Of a stretch of 20,184 bases of DNA, positions 1-7,603 are shown in pieces (the stretch's first letter is position 1; each line of letters opens with the position of its first letter). The notes below the pieces were generated by a model. That model made no database searches. It had not been told where the DNA came from and was given only the letters and a program-made list of their open reading frames with translations. The translations under genes and the position numbers were made by a program. Origin of the DNA: Anaerolineaceae bacterium (lineage in GTDB: Bacteria; Chloroflexota; Anaerolineae; Anaerolineales; Villigracilaceae); NCBI GenBank assembly GCA_009885445.1, contig VFKQ01000328.1:1-20184 (forward strand), written 5' to 3'.

Positions 1-64
1 CCGCTGGCTGTGCCAACATCACTATGACGCCTGGCAACCGAATATTCCGGATGTGATCCAATAA
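1..64 (+). CDS. C-terminal end of an unidentified gene, cut by the window edge
   Basis: Frame 2 is open from the window edge to TAA at 62-64. It encodes about 20 residues ending WQPNIPDVIQ, rich in Trp, His and Tyr. The next gene follows after 39 bases on the same strand with its own ribosome binding site, so the two could share a transcript. Too little is visible to name a family. That it is a real gene end is inferred from position and composition. Confidence 0.4.
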   Translation, partial: RWLCQHHYDAWQPNIPDVIQ

Positions 65-103
65 ATTTCACAGCGTGTTTATGTATTGACGAAGGAGAGC
101 GAG

Positions 104-481
104 ATGAACATTACCATCACCGAAGCGCCAGGGAATATAAGCGTAATCAGACCCGAGGGCAGAATCAACCTCGGCAATACAGATGAACTGCTCCAAAAAG
201 CCAAAGCCTTGTACGAGCAAGGGGCTCGGAAAATGATCGTGGACTTGAGTGAAGTCGAATCAATGAGCAGTGCGGGCCTGCGCACCCTGCTATCCGTCGC
301 CAAGATGTTGAATAAAGATAGCGTATCAACAGGCGGGAACGAATCCAGGGAAATTGCCAAATCAAGGTTTTTTAAACTGGCCAGTCCAGACCCCGATTTG
401 AAAAATGTGCTCGATATTGCAGGCTTCCTCGAACTTGTAGAAGTCTATGACGATCTTAACGACGCCATTGCATCTTTTTAG
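104..481 (+). CDS. STAS-domain anti-sigma factor antagonist (SpoIIAA/RsbV-like)
   Basis: This is a 125-residue single STAS domain. In this family a small cytoplasmic protein binds an anti-sigma factor kinase when unphosphorylated and so frees a sigma factor. The core reads ...IVDLSEVESMSSAGLR...; Ser56 aligns with the phospho-acceptor serine in the DS(S/T)G motif of SpoIIAA and RsbV. The aspartate before it is replaced by Ser55, a change also common in stand-alone STAS proteins. I chose the ATG at 104 because GGAG at 93-96 sits about 7 bases upstream; a TTG at 86 would place that site inside the gene. Residues 72-90 (Ser, Gly and Glu-rich) look like a loop longer than in SpoIIAA. No anti-sigma kinase or PP2C phosphatase is visible, though the truncated upstream gene could be one. 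The family is clear; the partner is unknown. Confidence 0.88.
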   Translation: MNITITEAPGNISVIRPEGRINLGNTDELLQKAKALYEQGARKMIVDLSEVESMSSAGLRTLLSVAKMLNKDSVSTGGNESREIAKSRFFKLASPDPDLKNVLDIAGFLELVEVYDDLNDAIASF

Positions 482-568
482 GCGTTAACACAATCCTCTC
501 CGCACCAAAAGAGGTCTGCTTGATCCATGAAAAGTTTGCGGGTGAATATTAAGAATTCAGGTTTAGCG

Positions 569-601
569 AAGTGACAGTCACCTTTAAGGTGACTGTCACT
601 T
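569..601. repeat. Palindromic hairpin repeat, copy 1 (terminator-like)
   Basis: Two perfect 16-base arms (AAGTGACAGTCACCTT and its complement) surround a single T and run into a T tract, so it can act as an intrinsic terminator after the STAS gene. Each arm carries its own palindrome, GTGAC-A-GTCAC. A second copy lies at 7082-7118 and differs by a paired A/T swap in the two arms. Confidence 0.8.
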
Positions 602-652
602 TTTCGCAGAAATACCCCTCCGCCGAGGGATGCACTCCCTCATCCCCTCTTC

Positions 653-658
653 TATAAT
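653..658 (+). promoter_or_regulatory. Consensus -10 box, leaderless-type promoter
   Basis: TATAAT lies 7 bases upstream of the ATG at 666, which places transcription start at or next to the start codon. No clear -35 box and no Shine-Dalgarno sequence are visible. Confidence 0.6.
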
Positions 659-665
659 CGCGGAC

Positions 666-1649
666 ATGAAACGCATCCTCCTCATCGCCATCCTGCTCAG
701 CGCGTGTGCCACGCCCACGCCGACCGCAAGCCCGACCCCTGCACTGAGCACGGTCGAAGTGTCCACGCCCACAGCGATTCCCACCGCCACCGAGGTATCC
801 ATGACCCCAACTCTGCTATTGAGTTTTGACAACGCGCCCGATAAAATGAAAGCCCCATACGGCATTGCGGTTAATTCAAAGGGCGAAATCTTCGTCAACG
901 ACGCGGGCAACAGTCGCGTGCTGGTGTTTGATTCTGCTGGTCAACTAATTGCCAAGTGGGATAAACAGGGCAGTGGCGAGGGCGAGTTCAAGTCACTGGG
1001 ATTCGGCGGCATCATCGTGGACTTACACGACGATGTTTATGTAGTCGATAACGGCAATCACCGCATCCAAAAATTTAACAGCTCGGGCGAGTTCCTTGGG
1101 CAGTGGGGCAGTGAGGGCCGTGGCGATGGTCAGTTCGTGCGCGCCATCGGCATTGCGATTGATCTGCAGGGAAATTTCTACGTCACCGATGATGGCAATC
1201 CCTTCGTGCAAAAATTTGATCACGATGGCAATTTCATCATGAAGTGGGGCGGGCAAGGCACGGGTGACGGGAAGTTCAGTCACGCCACCGGCATTGCCGT
1301 CGACGCGCAGGGAAATATTTTTGTGGCCGATTACGAAAACAAGAACATGCAAAAATTTGATTCGAGCGCGGCCTTCGTCGTCAGCTGGAGTATGGGCGAC
1401 GACATCGAACTCACTAGCATTCCCGAGGCCATCGCGATTGATGCGCAGGGTCGCGTCTACGTCACTGATTACGAATTGGGCCGCATGCAGGTCTTCGATA
1501 ACGACGGTCAATTTTTGTGGGCCTGGGGCGAGAAGAGTCTCGCGCATCGCCTGCTCAACCGTCCCACCGGAATTGCATTCGACTCAGCGGGACGCATCTA
1601 CATCGTCAACCAATCTGGTAGCCGCGTAGACGTGTTCGCGCTTCCATAG
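666..1649 (+). CDS. NHL-repeat six-bladed beta-propeller lipoprotein
   Basis: The protein has 327 residues. The N-terminus MKRILLIAILLSAC is a lipoprotein signal with lipobox L-S-A-C and Cys14 as the lipidation site. A Thr/Pro-rich linker follows (about residues 15-45), as expected for a surface-tethered protein. The rest is six NHL repeats of about 45 residues, each with a core like GIAVD..GNIFVAD..N..VQKFD..G.F, predicting a closed propeller on the outer face of the membrane. The SEG/GDGxF turns between blades are typical of the family. Such proteins bind proteins, glycans or other ligands; the ligand cannot be told here. The ATG at 666 is chosen over an in-frame ATG at 630, because it gives an intact signal peptide and follows TATAAT by 7 bases. 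It is probably monocistronic, since a large hairpin follows. Confidence 0.85.
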   Translation: MKRILLIAILLSACATPTPTASPTPALSTVEVSTPTAIPTATEVSMTPTLLLSFDNAPDKMKAPYGIAVNSKGEIFVNDAGNSRVLVFDSAGQLIAKWDKQGSGEGEFKSLGFGGIIVDLHDDVYVVDNGNHRIQKFNSSGEFLGQWGSEGRGDGQFVRAIGIAIDLQGNFYVTDDGNPFVQKFDHDGNFIMKWGGQGTGDGKFSHATGIAVDAQGNIFVADYENKNMQKFDSSAAFVVSWSMGDDIELTSIPEAIAIDAQGRVYVTDYELGRMQVFDNDGQFLWAWGEKSLAHRLLNRPTGIAFDSAGRIYIVNQSGSRVDVFALP

Positions 1650-1652
1650 CCT

Positions 1653-1727
1653 CGCCTCGAGTCCGCGCTGGGGGCGGGTTGGGGCGTCCTCGAAACAGTC
1701 ACCCGCTTTGGGCGCGGACTCGAGGCG
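1653..1727. terminator. Large intergenic hairpin after the NHL gene
   Basis: Perfect 16-base arms (CGCCTCGAGTCCGCGC at 1653-1668 and its complement at 1712-1727) enclose a second stem, GCGGGT/ACCCGC (1674-1679 and 1701-1706), behind a 5x5 internal loop. It begins three bases after the stop codon of the lipoprotein gene. Only TTT follows the right arm, so it could be a structural terminator or a dispersed palindromic repeat rather than a classic intrinsic terminator. Confidence 0.65.
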
Positions 1728-1735
1728 TTTGCCTC

Positions 1736-1764
1736 TTGCGCGAATCTCGTCGCCTGCGTATAAT
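1736..1764 (+). promoter_or_regulatory. rpoC promoter (-35 and -10)
   Basis: TTGCGC (1736-1741), a 17-base spacer and TATAAT (1759-1764) form a good housekeeping sigma promoter. Transcription would start near 1771, leaving a leader of about 124 bases before the rpoC start codon. Confidence 0.7.
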
Positions 1765-1802
1765 GTCGCCATTGGATAGTAAAAAAACTTAGTTACCCAG
1801 CG

Positions 1803-1832
1803 CAAGCGCTTGAAGCATCTTTCAAGCGCTTG
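1803..1832 (+). promoter_or_regulatory. Tandem palindromes / 12-bp stem-loop in the rpoC leader
   Basis: CAAGCGCTTG occurs at 1803-1812 and again at 1823-1832, centre to centre exactly 20 bp. With the flanking bases the two copies form a perfect 12-bp stem with a 6-base loop, followed by TGTTTCTTT. As RNA it could be an attenuator. As DNA the AAGCGCTT core resembles LacI-family operators. Both readings are inference. Confidence 0.5.
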
Positions 1833-1894
1833 TGTTTCTTTGTATCTACCCAGTTAGCATACCAATTGGGATTGTTCCCCCCGAGGAGGACGCA

Positions 1895-4800
1895 GTGGAA
1901 ACCAAAGGATTGACAGCTCTTCGCATCAGCCTGGCCTCGCCCGAAACGATTATGTCGTGGTCGTATGGTGAAGTGCTCAAGCCCGAGACAATTAACTATC
2001 GCCGCCTGCGGCCCGAGAAAGATGGCTTGTTTTGCGAAGCCATCTTCGGACCCACCCGCGACTGGCAATGTTATTGCGGTAAATACAAAAACCCGCGCTA
2101 TAAAGGCATCATTTGCGATAAGTGCGGCGTGGAAGTGACGCGTTCCGCCGTGCGCCGCGAGCGCATGGGACACATTACGCTGGCCACGCCCGTCGCGCAT
2201 ATTTGGTATACCCGCCGCATTCCCTCTTATTTGGGCATGTTGCTGGATGTTTCGCGCCGCAACCTTGATCGCGTGCTTTATTTCGCCCAATATATTGTCA
2301 CTTATGTAGATGAAGAAGCGCGCAATAAAGCGCTCAAGCGCCTCGAAGATGAAATTTCGGTCTCGGACCGTGAGCAGGCCATCGGCGTGAATGCCAAGAT
2401 TGCCGAGATCAAGACGGGCCGCGATCAAAGCATGGCCGAGCTGACCAAGCGCAAGAATGCCATGGAACAGAATTATGACGAGCAGGTCGCGACTCGTTTG
2501 GAGCCTGTTATTAAAGAAGGCCAGAAGCTTGAGAAGACTCTGCAAGAGCAGATGGGCAAGCCGGCCAAGAAGGACATCATGTTCGGCGCGACCGCCGAAG
2601 TGATCGTGGCCAATGCCGTCACCATTGCGGCCAAGCACATCAGCCAGGTGCAGAAGATTGTGAAACAAAGACTCGACGCGGTTGAGGCTGAACTCAAAGA
2701 TGAGAAGCAACGCGAACTCGAGCAAATGAAGACCGAGGCCGCGCGCATCAAGGCCACTGCTGAAGAGGAAATGAACGGCCTGCGCAACGAGTTGGACGAT
2801 CAGGCCTCCGTTTCAAAGGGACAGAACACGCGCATGCGCGATGAACTGCTCGACTTGCGCCCGTTCACCTTTGTCAGCGAGTTGCGTTACCGTGAACTGA
2901 AACAACGCTGGGGCCAGGTCTTCCGCGCTGACATGGGCGCCGAGGCCTTTTATGACGTGCTCAAACGGCTTGACCTCGACAAACTTGCCAAAGAACTATG
3001 GCATGAGGTGAAGACCACCAAAAGCAAGCAGAAGCGCAAGAAAGCCACCACCCGCCTCAAAGTGGTGGAGGCGTTCCGCCGCTCGGGCAATCGTCCTGAG
3101 TGGATGGTGCTGACCATCCTGCCGGTCATCCCTCCCGACTTGCGCCCGATGGTGCAGTTGGACGGCGGCCGCTTTGCGACTTCTGACCTGAACGATTTGT
3201 ATCGCCGCGTGATTAACCGCAACAACCGCCTCAAGCGTCTGCTCGAATTGGGCGCGCCGGATGTCATCATCCGCAATGAGAAGCGCATGTTGCAAGAAGC
3301 GGTAGACAGCCTGATTGACAATTCACAGCGCGGCAAGGCGCTCTCGCGTCGTGGCCGTCGCGAACTAAAATCTTTGAGCGACATGCTCAAGGGCAAGAAG
3401 GGCCGCTTCCGCCGTAACCTGCTCGGTAAGCGCGTGGACTATTCTGGCCGCTCAGTGATCGTCGTCGGTCCGCAGTTGAAGTTATATCAGTGCGGTTTGC
3501 CGAAGAGCATGGCGCTGGAATTGTTCCGCCCGTTCGTGATTGCGCGCCTCGTCCAAAATAATTACGCCGCCAACGTGAAGGGCGCGCGCCGTCTCATCGA
3601 GCGCAACCGCGCCGAAGTTTGGGAGGCTCTTGAGGAAGCCATCAAAGAGCGTCCCGTTTTGCTCAACCGCGCGCCGACTCTTCACCGACTCGGCATCCAA
3701 GCCTTTGAGCCGATTCTGATCGAAGGCTCGGCCATTCAACTGCATCCGCTGGTCACCACCGCTTTCAACGCGGACTTCGACGGCGACCAGATGGCCGTGC
3801 ATGTGCCCCTGTCTGCTCGCGCAGTGAAGGAAGCCCGCGAGTTGATGCTCTCCTCGAAGAACCTGCTCAAGCCCGCCGATGGCGAGCCGATCATCAGCCC
3901 CTCGAAAGATATGGTCTTGGGTGTGTATTACCTGACCATGTCGCAGAAAGCCAAGCACAAAGGCGACGGACGCATCTTCGCTGATAAGGACGAAGTGGAG
4001 CTGGCCTACCAACTGGAGCAGGTCGAAGTCCACTCTGAGATTCGTCTGCTGGCCACCACTTGGTACGACGATAATCATAAACGTCTGGCTGAACAAGAAA
4101 AGCGCATTATTGACACGACCGTGGGCCGCGTCATCTTCAACAGCGTTTTGCCCGAGATGGTGCAGTTCGTTAATCGCAAGCTCGATAAGGGCGGCGTCAA
4201 AGACTTGATCGCCGAAGTTTACGAACTGTGCGGACAGGACGTCACCACTGATGTGGCCGACGCGGTCAAGACGATTGGCTTTGAATACGCCATGCGTTCG
4301 GGCACCACAATTGCTGTGGCCGATATCTCCATCCCACCGGAGCGCGAAGCGATGATCAACGAGTCGCTCAAAGAAGTGGAAGTGGTACAACGCGACTTCC
4401 GCCGCGGCTTGCTCACCGAGCAGGAAAAGAACGAACGCGAAATCGAAATCTGGCAGAAGACCACCGAGCGCGTCTCGGACGCTGTGCGTCGCAACATGGA
4501 CCCGGACGGCAACCTCTCCACGATGGCCACCTCCGGCGCGACCAAGGGTGGTTTCTCCACCATTTCGCAGTTGGCCGGCATGCGCGGACTGATGGCGGAC
4601 CCCTCGGGGCGCATCATCCCGCTCCCCATTCGTTCAAACTTCCGCGAAGGCCTGACCGCGCTTGAATACTTCATCTCCACCCACGGCGCGCGCAAGGGTT
4701 TGGCCGACACTGCTCTGCGTACAGCAGACGCTGGTTACCTGACCCGCCGCCTCGTGGACATTGCGCAAGACATCATCATCAACGAGTTAGACTGCGGCAC

Positions 4801-6139
4801 CCGCCAGGGTTTGATTCTGCACTATGCCGACGAAGTGGCCGGCGAGCCGATGGATTCCCGCCTTTATAGCCGTCTGCCCGCCGAGCGCATCCTCGACCCG
4901 AAGACGGGTGAGGTGCTGGCCGAGCGCGACGAGATCATCACCCACGAACTCGCGCGCAAAATTGCCGCCTCTGGCGTGGACAATATCAAAGTGCGCTCAC
5001 CGCTAAGCTGCATGCTCGATCACGGCATCTGCTCCATGTGTTACGGCCTTGACCTCGGTCGCGGCGCCATGGTGGAAATGGGTTCGGCAGTTGGTATCGT
5101 CGCCGCCCAATCCATTGGCGAGCCTGGCACACAGTTGACTCTGCGTACCTTCCACACCGGCGGCGTGGCATCCACTGGCACCGACATCACCACCGGCCTC
5201 CCGCGCGTAGAAGAAATCTTCGAAGCGCGCAAGACGCCCAAGGGCGAAGCCGTCATCGCTGAGATCAGCGGCATCGTGCGCATCACTCAATCAGACAAAT
5301 ACGCCGACATGCGTTTGGTCAAGATCGAACACAGCGAACTGGTCAGCGACGCCTACGACATTCCTGAAGATTGGAAGGTCGCGGTTAAGTCTGAGGCCGA
5401 AGTGAAGGCCGGCGAAGTCCTTGCCAAATTGGAAGATGCCACCATCACCGCTCAACATGCCGGACGTGTGCGCATCGAAAAGAAAGCCGCGCAGGTAATC
5501 GTCTCATACGACCAGACCGAGGAAATGGAAGAGGAAATCCCCACTACCTCGCGCCTGCTCGTCCGTGATGGCGACAAAGTGGAAGCCGGCGAAGCCATGA
5601 CCGAAGGCTCGCTTAACCCGCATCGCGTTCTGCGCATTCGCGGCCGCGACGCCTGCCAGCTCTACTTGATGGGCGAAGTCCAAAAAGTGTATCGCTCGCA
5701 GGGTCAGAACATCCACGACAAGCACTTTGAAGTCATCATCCGCAAGATGTTGAGCAAGGTGCAGATCATCCGCCCAGGCGACAGCAAGTATCTCCCCGGT
5801 GACCCCGTGGGCAACCTCGAGATTAAGCGCGTCAACGAGGCCCTGCTCGCCGAAGGCAAGCAACCCGCCAAGTTCGCCGAAGTCTTGCTCGGCGTCACGA
5901 AGGCCTCGCTTAGCACCGACTCGTTCCTCTCGGCCTCCTCCTTCCAGCACACCATCAAGGTGCTCGCGGGCGCGGCCATCGCCTCCACCACCGACCCGCT
6001 CTACGGTCTGAAAGAGAACGTGATCATCGGCAAACTCATCCCCGCCGGCACCGGCTTCGTCCACGGACGCTTCACCGAAAACCTGGACAACGGTTCCTCG
6101 CAGTGGACCGAAATTCCCGACAGCGCCTCGGCGATGTAA
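1895..6139 (+). CDS. rpoC: DNA-directed RNA polymerase subunit beta'
   Basis: This is the 1414-residue largest catalytic subunit of RNA polymerase. The N-terminal zinc-binding domain uses Cys59, Cys61, Cys74 and Cys77. The active-site magnesium motif NADFDGDQ lies at 625-632, with Asp627, 629 and 631. The second zinc site is near CMLDHGICSMCYG. The C-terminus carries the conserved SSFQ.T.KVL and DPLYGLKENVIIGKLIPAGTG segments. Residues about 140-310 are a long charged helical insert absent from E. coli beta'. The GTG at 1895 is chosen because GAGGAGG lies 5 bases upstream and METKGLTALRISLASPE matches family starts; upstream in-frame GTG codons have no such site. rpoB is not upstream. The gene has its own promoter, a structured leader and a strong terminator, so it appears to be transcribed alone. 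Confidence 0.98.
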   Translation: METKGLTALRISLASPETIMSWSYGEVLKPETINYRRLRPEKDGLFCEAIFGPTRDWQCYCGKYKNPRYKGIICDKCGVEVTRSAVRRERMGHITLATPVAHIWYTRRIPSYLGMLLDVSRRNLDRVLYFAQYIVTYVDEEARNKALKRLEDEISVSDREQAIGVNAKIAEIKTGRDQSMAELTKRKNAMEQNYDEQVATRLEPVIKEGQKLEKTLQEQMGKPAKKDIMFGATAEVIVANAVTIAAKHISQVQKIVKQRLDAVEAELKDEKQRELEQMKTEAARIKATAEEEMNGLRNELDDQASVSKGQNTRMRDELLDLRPFTFVSELRYRELKQRWGQVFRADMGAEAFYDVLKRLDLDKLAKELWHEVKTTKSKQKRKKATTRLKVVEAFRRSGNRPEWMVLTILPVIPPDLRPMVQLDGGRFATSDLNDLYRRVINRNNRLKRLLELGAPDVIIRNEKRMLQEAVDSLIDNSQRGKALSRRGRRELKSLSDMLKGKKGRFRRNLLGKRVDYSGRSVIVVGPQLKLYQCGLPKSMALELFRPFVIARLVQNNYAANVKGARRLIERNRAEVWEALEEAIKERPVLLNRAPTLHRLGIQAFEPILIEGSAIQLHPLVTTAFNADFDGDQMAVHVPLSARAVKEARELMLSSKNLLKPADGEPIISPSKDMVLGVYYLTMSQKAKHKGDGRIFADKDEVELAYQLEQVEVHSEIRLLATTWYDDNHKRLAEQEKRIIDTTVGRVIFNSVLPEMVQFVNRKLDKGGVKDLIAEVYELCGQDVTTDVADAVKTIGFEYAMRSGTTIAVADISIPPEREAMINESLKEVEVVQRDFRRGLLTEQEKNEREIEIWQKTTERVSDAVRRNMDPDGNLSTMATSGATKGGFSTISQLAGMRGLMADPSGRIIPLPIRSNFREGLTALEYFISTHGARKGLADTALRTADAGYLTRRLVDIAQDIIINELDCGTRQGLILHYADEVAGEPMDSRLYSRLPAERILDPKTGEVLAERDEIITHELARKIAASGVDNIKVRSPLSCMLDHGICSMCYGLDLGRGAMVEMGSAVGIVAAQSIGEPGTQLTLRTFHTGGVASTGTDITTGLPRVEEIFEARKTPKGEAVIAEISGIVRITQSDKYADMRLVKIEHSELVSDAYDIPEDWKVAVKSEAEVKAGEVLAKLEDATITAQHAGRVRIEKKAAQVIVSYDQTEEMEEEIPTTSRLLVRDGDKVEAGEAMTEGSLNPHRVLRIRGRDACQLYLMGEVQKVYRSQGQNIHDKHFEVIIRKMLSKVQIIRPGDSKYLPGDPVGNLEIKRVNEALLAEGKQPAKFAEVLLGVTKASLSTDSFLSASSFQHTIKVLAGAAIASTTDPLYGLKENVIIGKLIPAGTGFVHGRFTENLDNGSSQWTEIPDSASAM

Positions 6140-6149
6140 AACCAAACTG

Positions 6150-6180
6150 AACAAAAGACGCCCTCGCGGCGTCTTTTGTT
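6150..6180 (+). terminator. rpoC intrinsic terminator
   Basis: A 13-bp perfect stem (AACAAAAGACGCC, loop CTCGC, GGCGTCTTTTGTT) starts 10 bases after the rpoC stop, with the T-rich run inside and after the right arm. The A-rich left arm could also serve the opposite strand. Confidence 0.92.
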
Positions 6181-6211
6181 TTAATTCGTAAGATTGCGCC
6201 CAGGAGAAAAA

Positions 6212-7078
6212 ATGTCTACCAAAATCAGACGCATCCTCTTAATCGGGACTTCCCTGCTCCTGATTCTGGCCTGCACCATTCAGGCCCCGCCTCAAACCCC
6301 CGACCCGGGGGCGATTCAGACCGCCGTAGCCGGGACCATCGACGTGGCGCTCCCCTCCGCCCTCGCAACGGGTTCGCCCGTCCCAACCGCCATTGTGCCC
6401 TCTCTCGAACCTTCCGTCACCCCCTCGCCGACAATTTCACCCACGGCATTTACGCTGTTCACCGTTACGCCGACAGTGCCCACCCTCAGCGTCACCGTCG
6501 ACACGAACTGCCGCAGCGGCCCGGGACGAATCTATCTCCGCGTCGGATACTTGCTGGTCGGCGAGACCGCCGAAATCATCGCCCGCGACCCGAGCGGATC
6601 GTTCTACTACATCCGCAACCCCGATGACCCCGACGGCTTTTGCTGGGTGACGGGACAGTACGCTGTCATTTCGGGTAGCGTTTCTGTGTTGCCCATTTAC
6701 ACGCCGCCACCCACGCCCACTCCCTCGCCGGCGTTTGAAGTCTCGTTCAAGAGTCTGCAGAAATGCGGCTCAAGCTGGTGGATTAATTTCCTGATTCAAA
6801 ATAGCGGCACCTCTTTTTTTGAATCGGTTTCGCTGTCGGTAAAAGACATGGTCACCGGCGTGACACTCACCACGCAGTCAAATGAATTTCTCGCGCTGAC
6901 GGGTTGCTCCAAGTCACATACAATCGACGACCTGGATGTGGGCGAGTCGCACGAGGTCAGTTCGCCCGCCTTCAGCGCAGACCCGAATGGCCACAAGATG
7001 AAAGCCACGATCAACGTGTGCACCAAGGATGACCTTGAAGGTGTCTGTCTTTCGCAAACGATAAACTTCAAGCCGTAA
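6212..7078 (+). CDS. Lipoprotein with bacterial SH3 domain and C-terminal beta-sandwich
   Basis: The protein has 288 residues. A lipoprotein signal (RRILLIGTSLLLILAC) gives Cys21 as the acylated residue, so it is anchored on the outer face of the membrane. A Thr/Pro/Ser-rich linker covers about residues 22-90. A bacterial SH3 domain follows (about 92-155: VTVDTNCRSGPG..Y..VGYLLVGETAEIIARD..G.FYYI), the kind that often binds cell-wall peptides. After a second Pro/Thr linker, the last 110 residues look like an Ig-like/CARDB beta-sandwich with paired cysteines. AGGAG at 6202-6206 fixes the ATG at 6212; an in-frame TTG at 6194 is rejected. It sits after the rpoC terminator and converges with the DUF971 gene. 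A role in envelope binding is inferred; the ligand is unknown. Confidence 0.85.
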   Translation: MSTKIRRILLIGTSLLLILACTIQAPPQTPDPGAIQTAVAGTIDVALPSALATGSPVPTAIVPSLEPSVTPSPTISPTAFTLFTVTPTVPTLSVTVDTNCRSGPGRIYLRVGYLLVGETAEIIARDPSGSFYYIRNPDDPDGFCWVTGQYAVISGSVSVLPIYTPPPTPTPSPAFEVSFKSLQKCGSSWWINFLIQNSGTSFFESVSLSVKDMVTGVTLTTQSNEFLALTGCSKSHTIDDLDVGESHEVSSPAFSADPNGHKMKATINVCTKDDLEGVCLSQTINFKP

Positions 7079-7081
7079 AAT

Positions 7082-7118
7082 AAAAGTGACTGTCACCTTT
7101 AAGGTGACAGTCACTTTT
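7082..7118. terminator. Palindromic hairpin repeat, copy 2 (bidirectional terminator)
   Basis: Perfect 18-base arms (AAAAGTGACTGTCACCTT and its complement) flank one central T, with A and T tracts on the two sides. It fills the 39-base gap between two converging genes, and its right end overlaps the stop codon of the DUF971 gene. This is the expected form of a shared terminator. It is the sister of the copy at 569-601. Confidence 0.88.
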
Positions 7119-7465
7119 TAATCCAGTTTTCCGCGATGCCTTTCACACGGACACAGTGCGCGCAGATAACTCCAATTGTAAATCCCGTAATCGTGCCCGT
7201 CTTCCCAAACAACAGTGACGGCGTACGAGCCGACAGCTTTGACATTCGTCAGTCGCGTCGAGGGAGAATCGATGGGCATGTACGTGGCGAACAGCGCCGG
7301 GTCGGGCAGGGCGCTCATGTGTTCGTGCCCGCCGCGGCATGAGGCGCATGGACAGGCCGCGCGCAACAGCGCCAGCGGATAGATGCTGACGTGTCCGTCG
7401 CTCCAGGTGATTTGGAATTGTTGTTTGGTTTTGTCGGCGGTGATGCCGGTGGGTTTTTCATTCAT
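7118..7465 (-). CDS. DUF971 protein (GBBH-like N-terminal domain)
   Basis: This 115-residue protein consists of one DUF971 domain, the same fold as the N-terminus of gamma-butyrobetaine hydroxylase, and also found fused to Mrp/ApbC iron-sulfur carrier ATPases. The two family blocks are visible: W.DGH...YPL..LR..CPCA.CRGG (Cys38, Cys40, Cys43) and G.YA..V.WEDGHD.GIY.W.YLR.LCPC (Cys105, Cys107). The cysteines could bind a metal or an iron-sulfur cluster. The ATG at 7465 gives a full-length domain but has no clear Shine-Dalgarno sequence. It stands alone, converging with the SH3 lipoprotein gene. The molecular role of single-domain DUF971 proteins is not established. Confidence 0.85.
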   Translation of the reverse strand: MNEKPTGITADKTKQQFQITWSDGHVSIYPLALLRAACPCASCRGGHEHMSALPDPALFATYMPIDSPSTRLTNVKAVGSYAVTVVWEDGHDYGIYNWSYLRALCPCERHRGKLD

Positions 7466-7497
7466 TTTGAATCTCGGTTTTTTGTGAATATATTTTT

Positions 7498-7593
7498 ACC
7501 GCGAAGATGCGAAGAGCGCAAAGGAGAATTAATGAACGCGAAGAAAACCTTCGCGCTCTCCAAGAATCTTCGTGGTCTTCTTTTCTTCGCGGT
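7498..7593. repeat. Imperfect long inverted repeat (MITE/REP-like, CGAAG-rich)
   Basis: The ends are perfect 10-base inverted repeats (ACCGCGAAGA and TCTTCGCGGT), and the interior is an imperfect palindrome built of GCGAAG/CTTCGC words. It lies in the 138-base gap between the DUF971 gene and the SH3 membrane protein gene, both on the minus strand. A related element, with CCACGAAG and CTTGGTGG ends, lies at about 10412-10516. No transposase is present. Confidence 0.5.
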
Positions 7594-7603
7594 GAAGAAA
7601 AAA

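Noticed and set aside
1023..1547. Minus-strand open frame inside the NHL gene
   Set aside because: It is created by the repeat structure of the propeller gene on the opposite strand.
1832..1894. Upstream GTG start for rpoC giving 21 extra residues
   Set aside because: It lies inside the leader palindrome, has no ribosome binding site, and the extra residues do not resemble RpoC. GAGGAGG marks the GTG at 1895.
3482..4390. Long minus-strand open frame (302 residues) inside rpoC
   Set aside because: It is antisense to the catalytic core of rpoC, His/Asp/Val-rich as expected for a shadow frame, and has no recognisable domain. The same applies to the minus-strand frame at 1793-2725.
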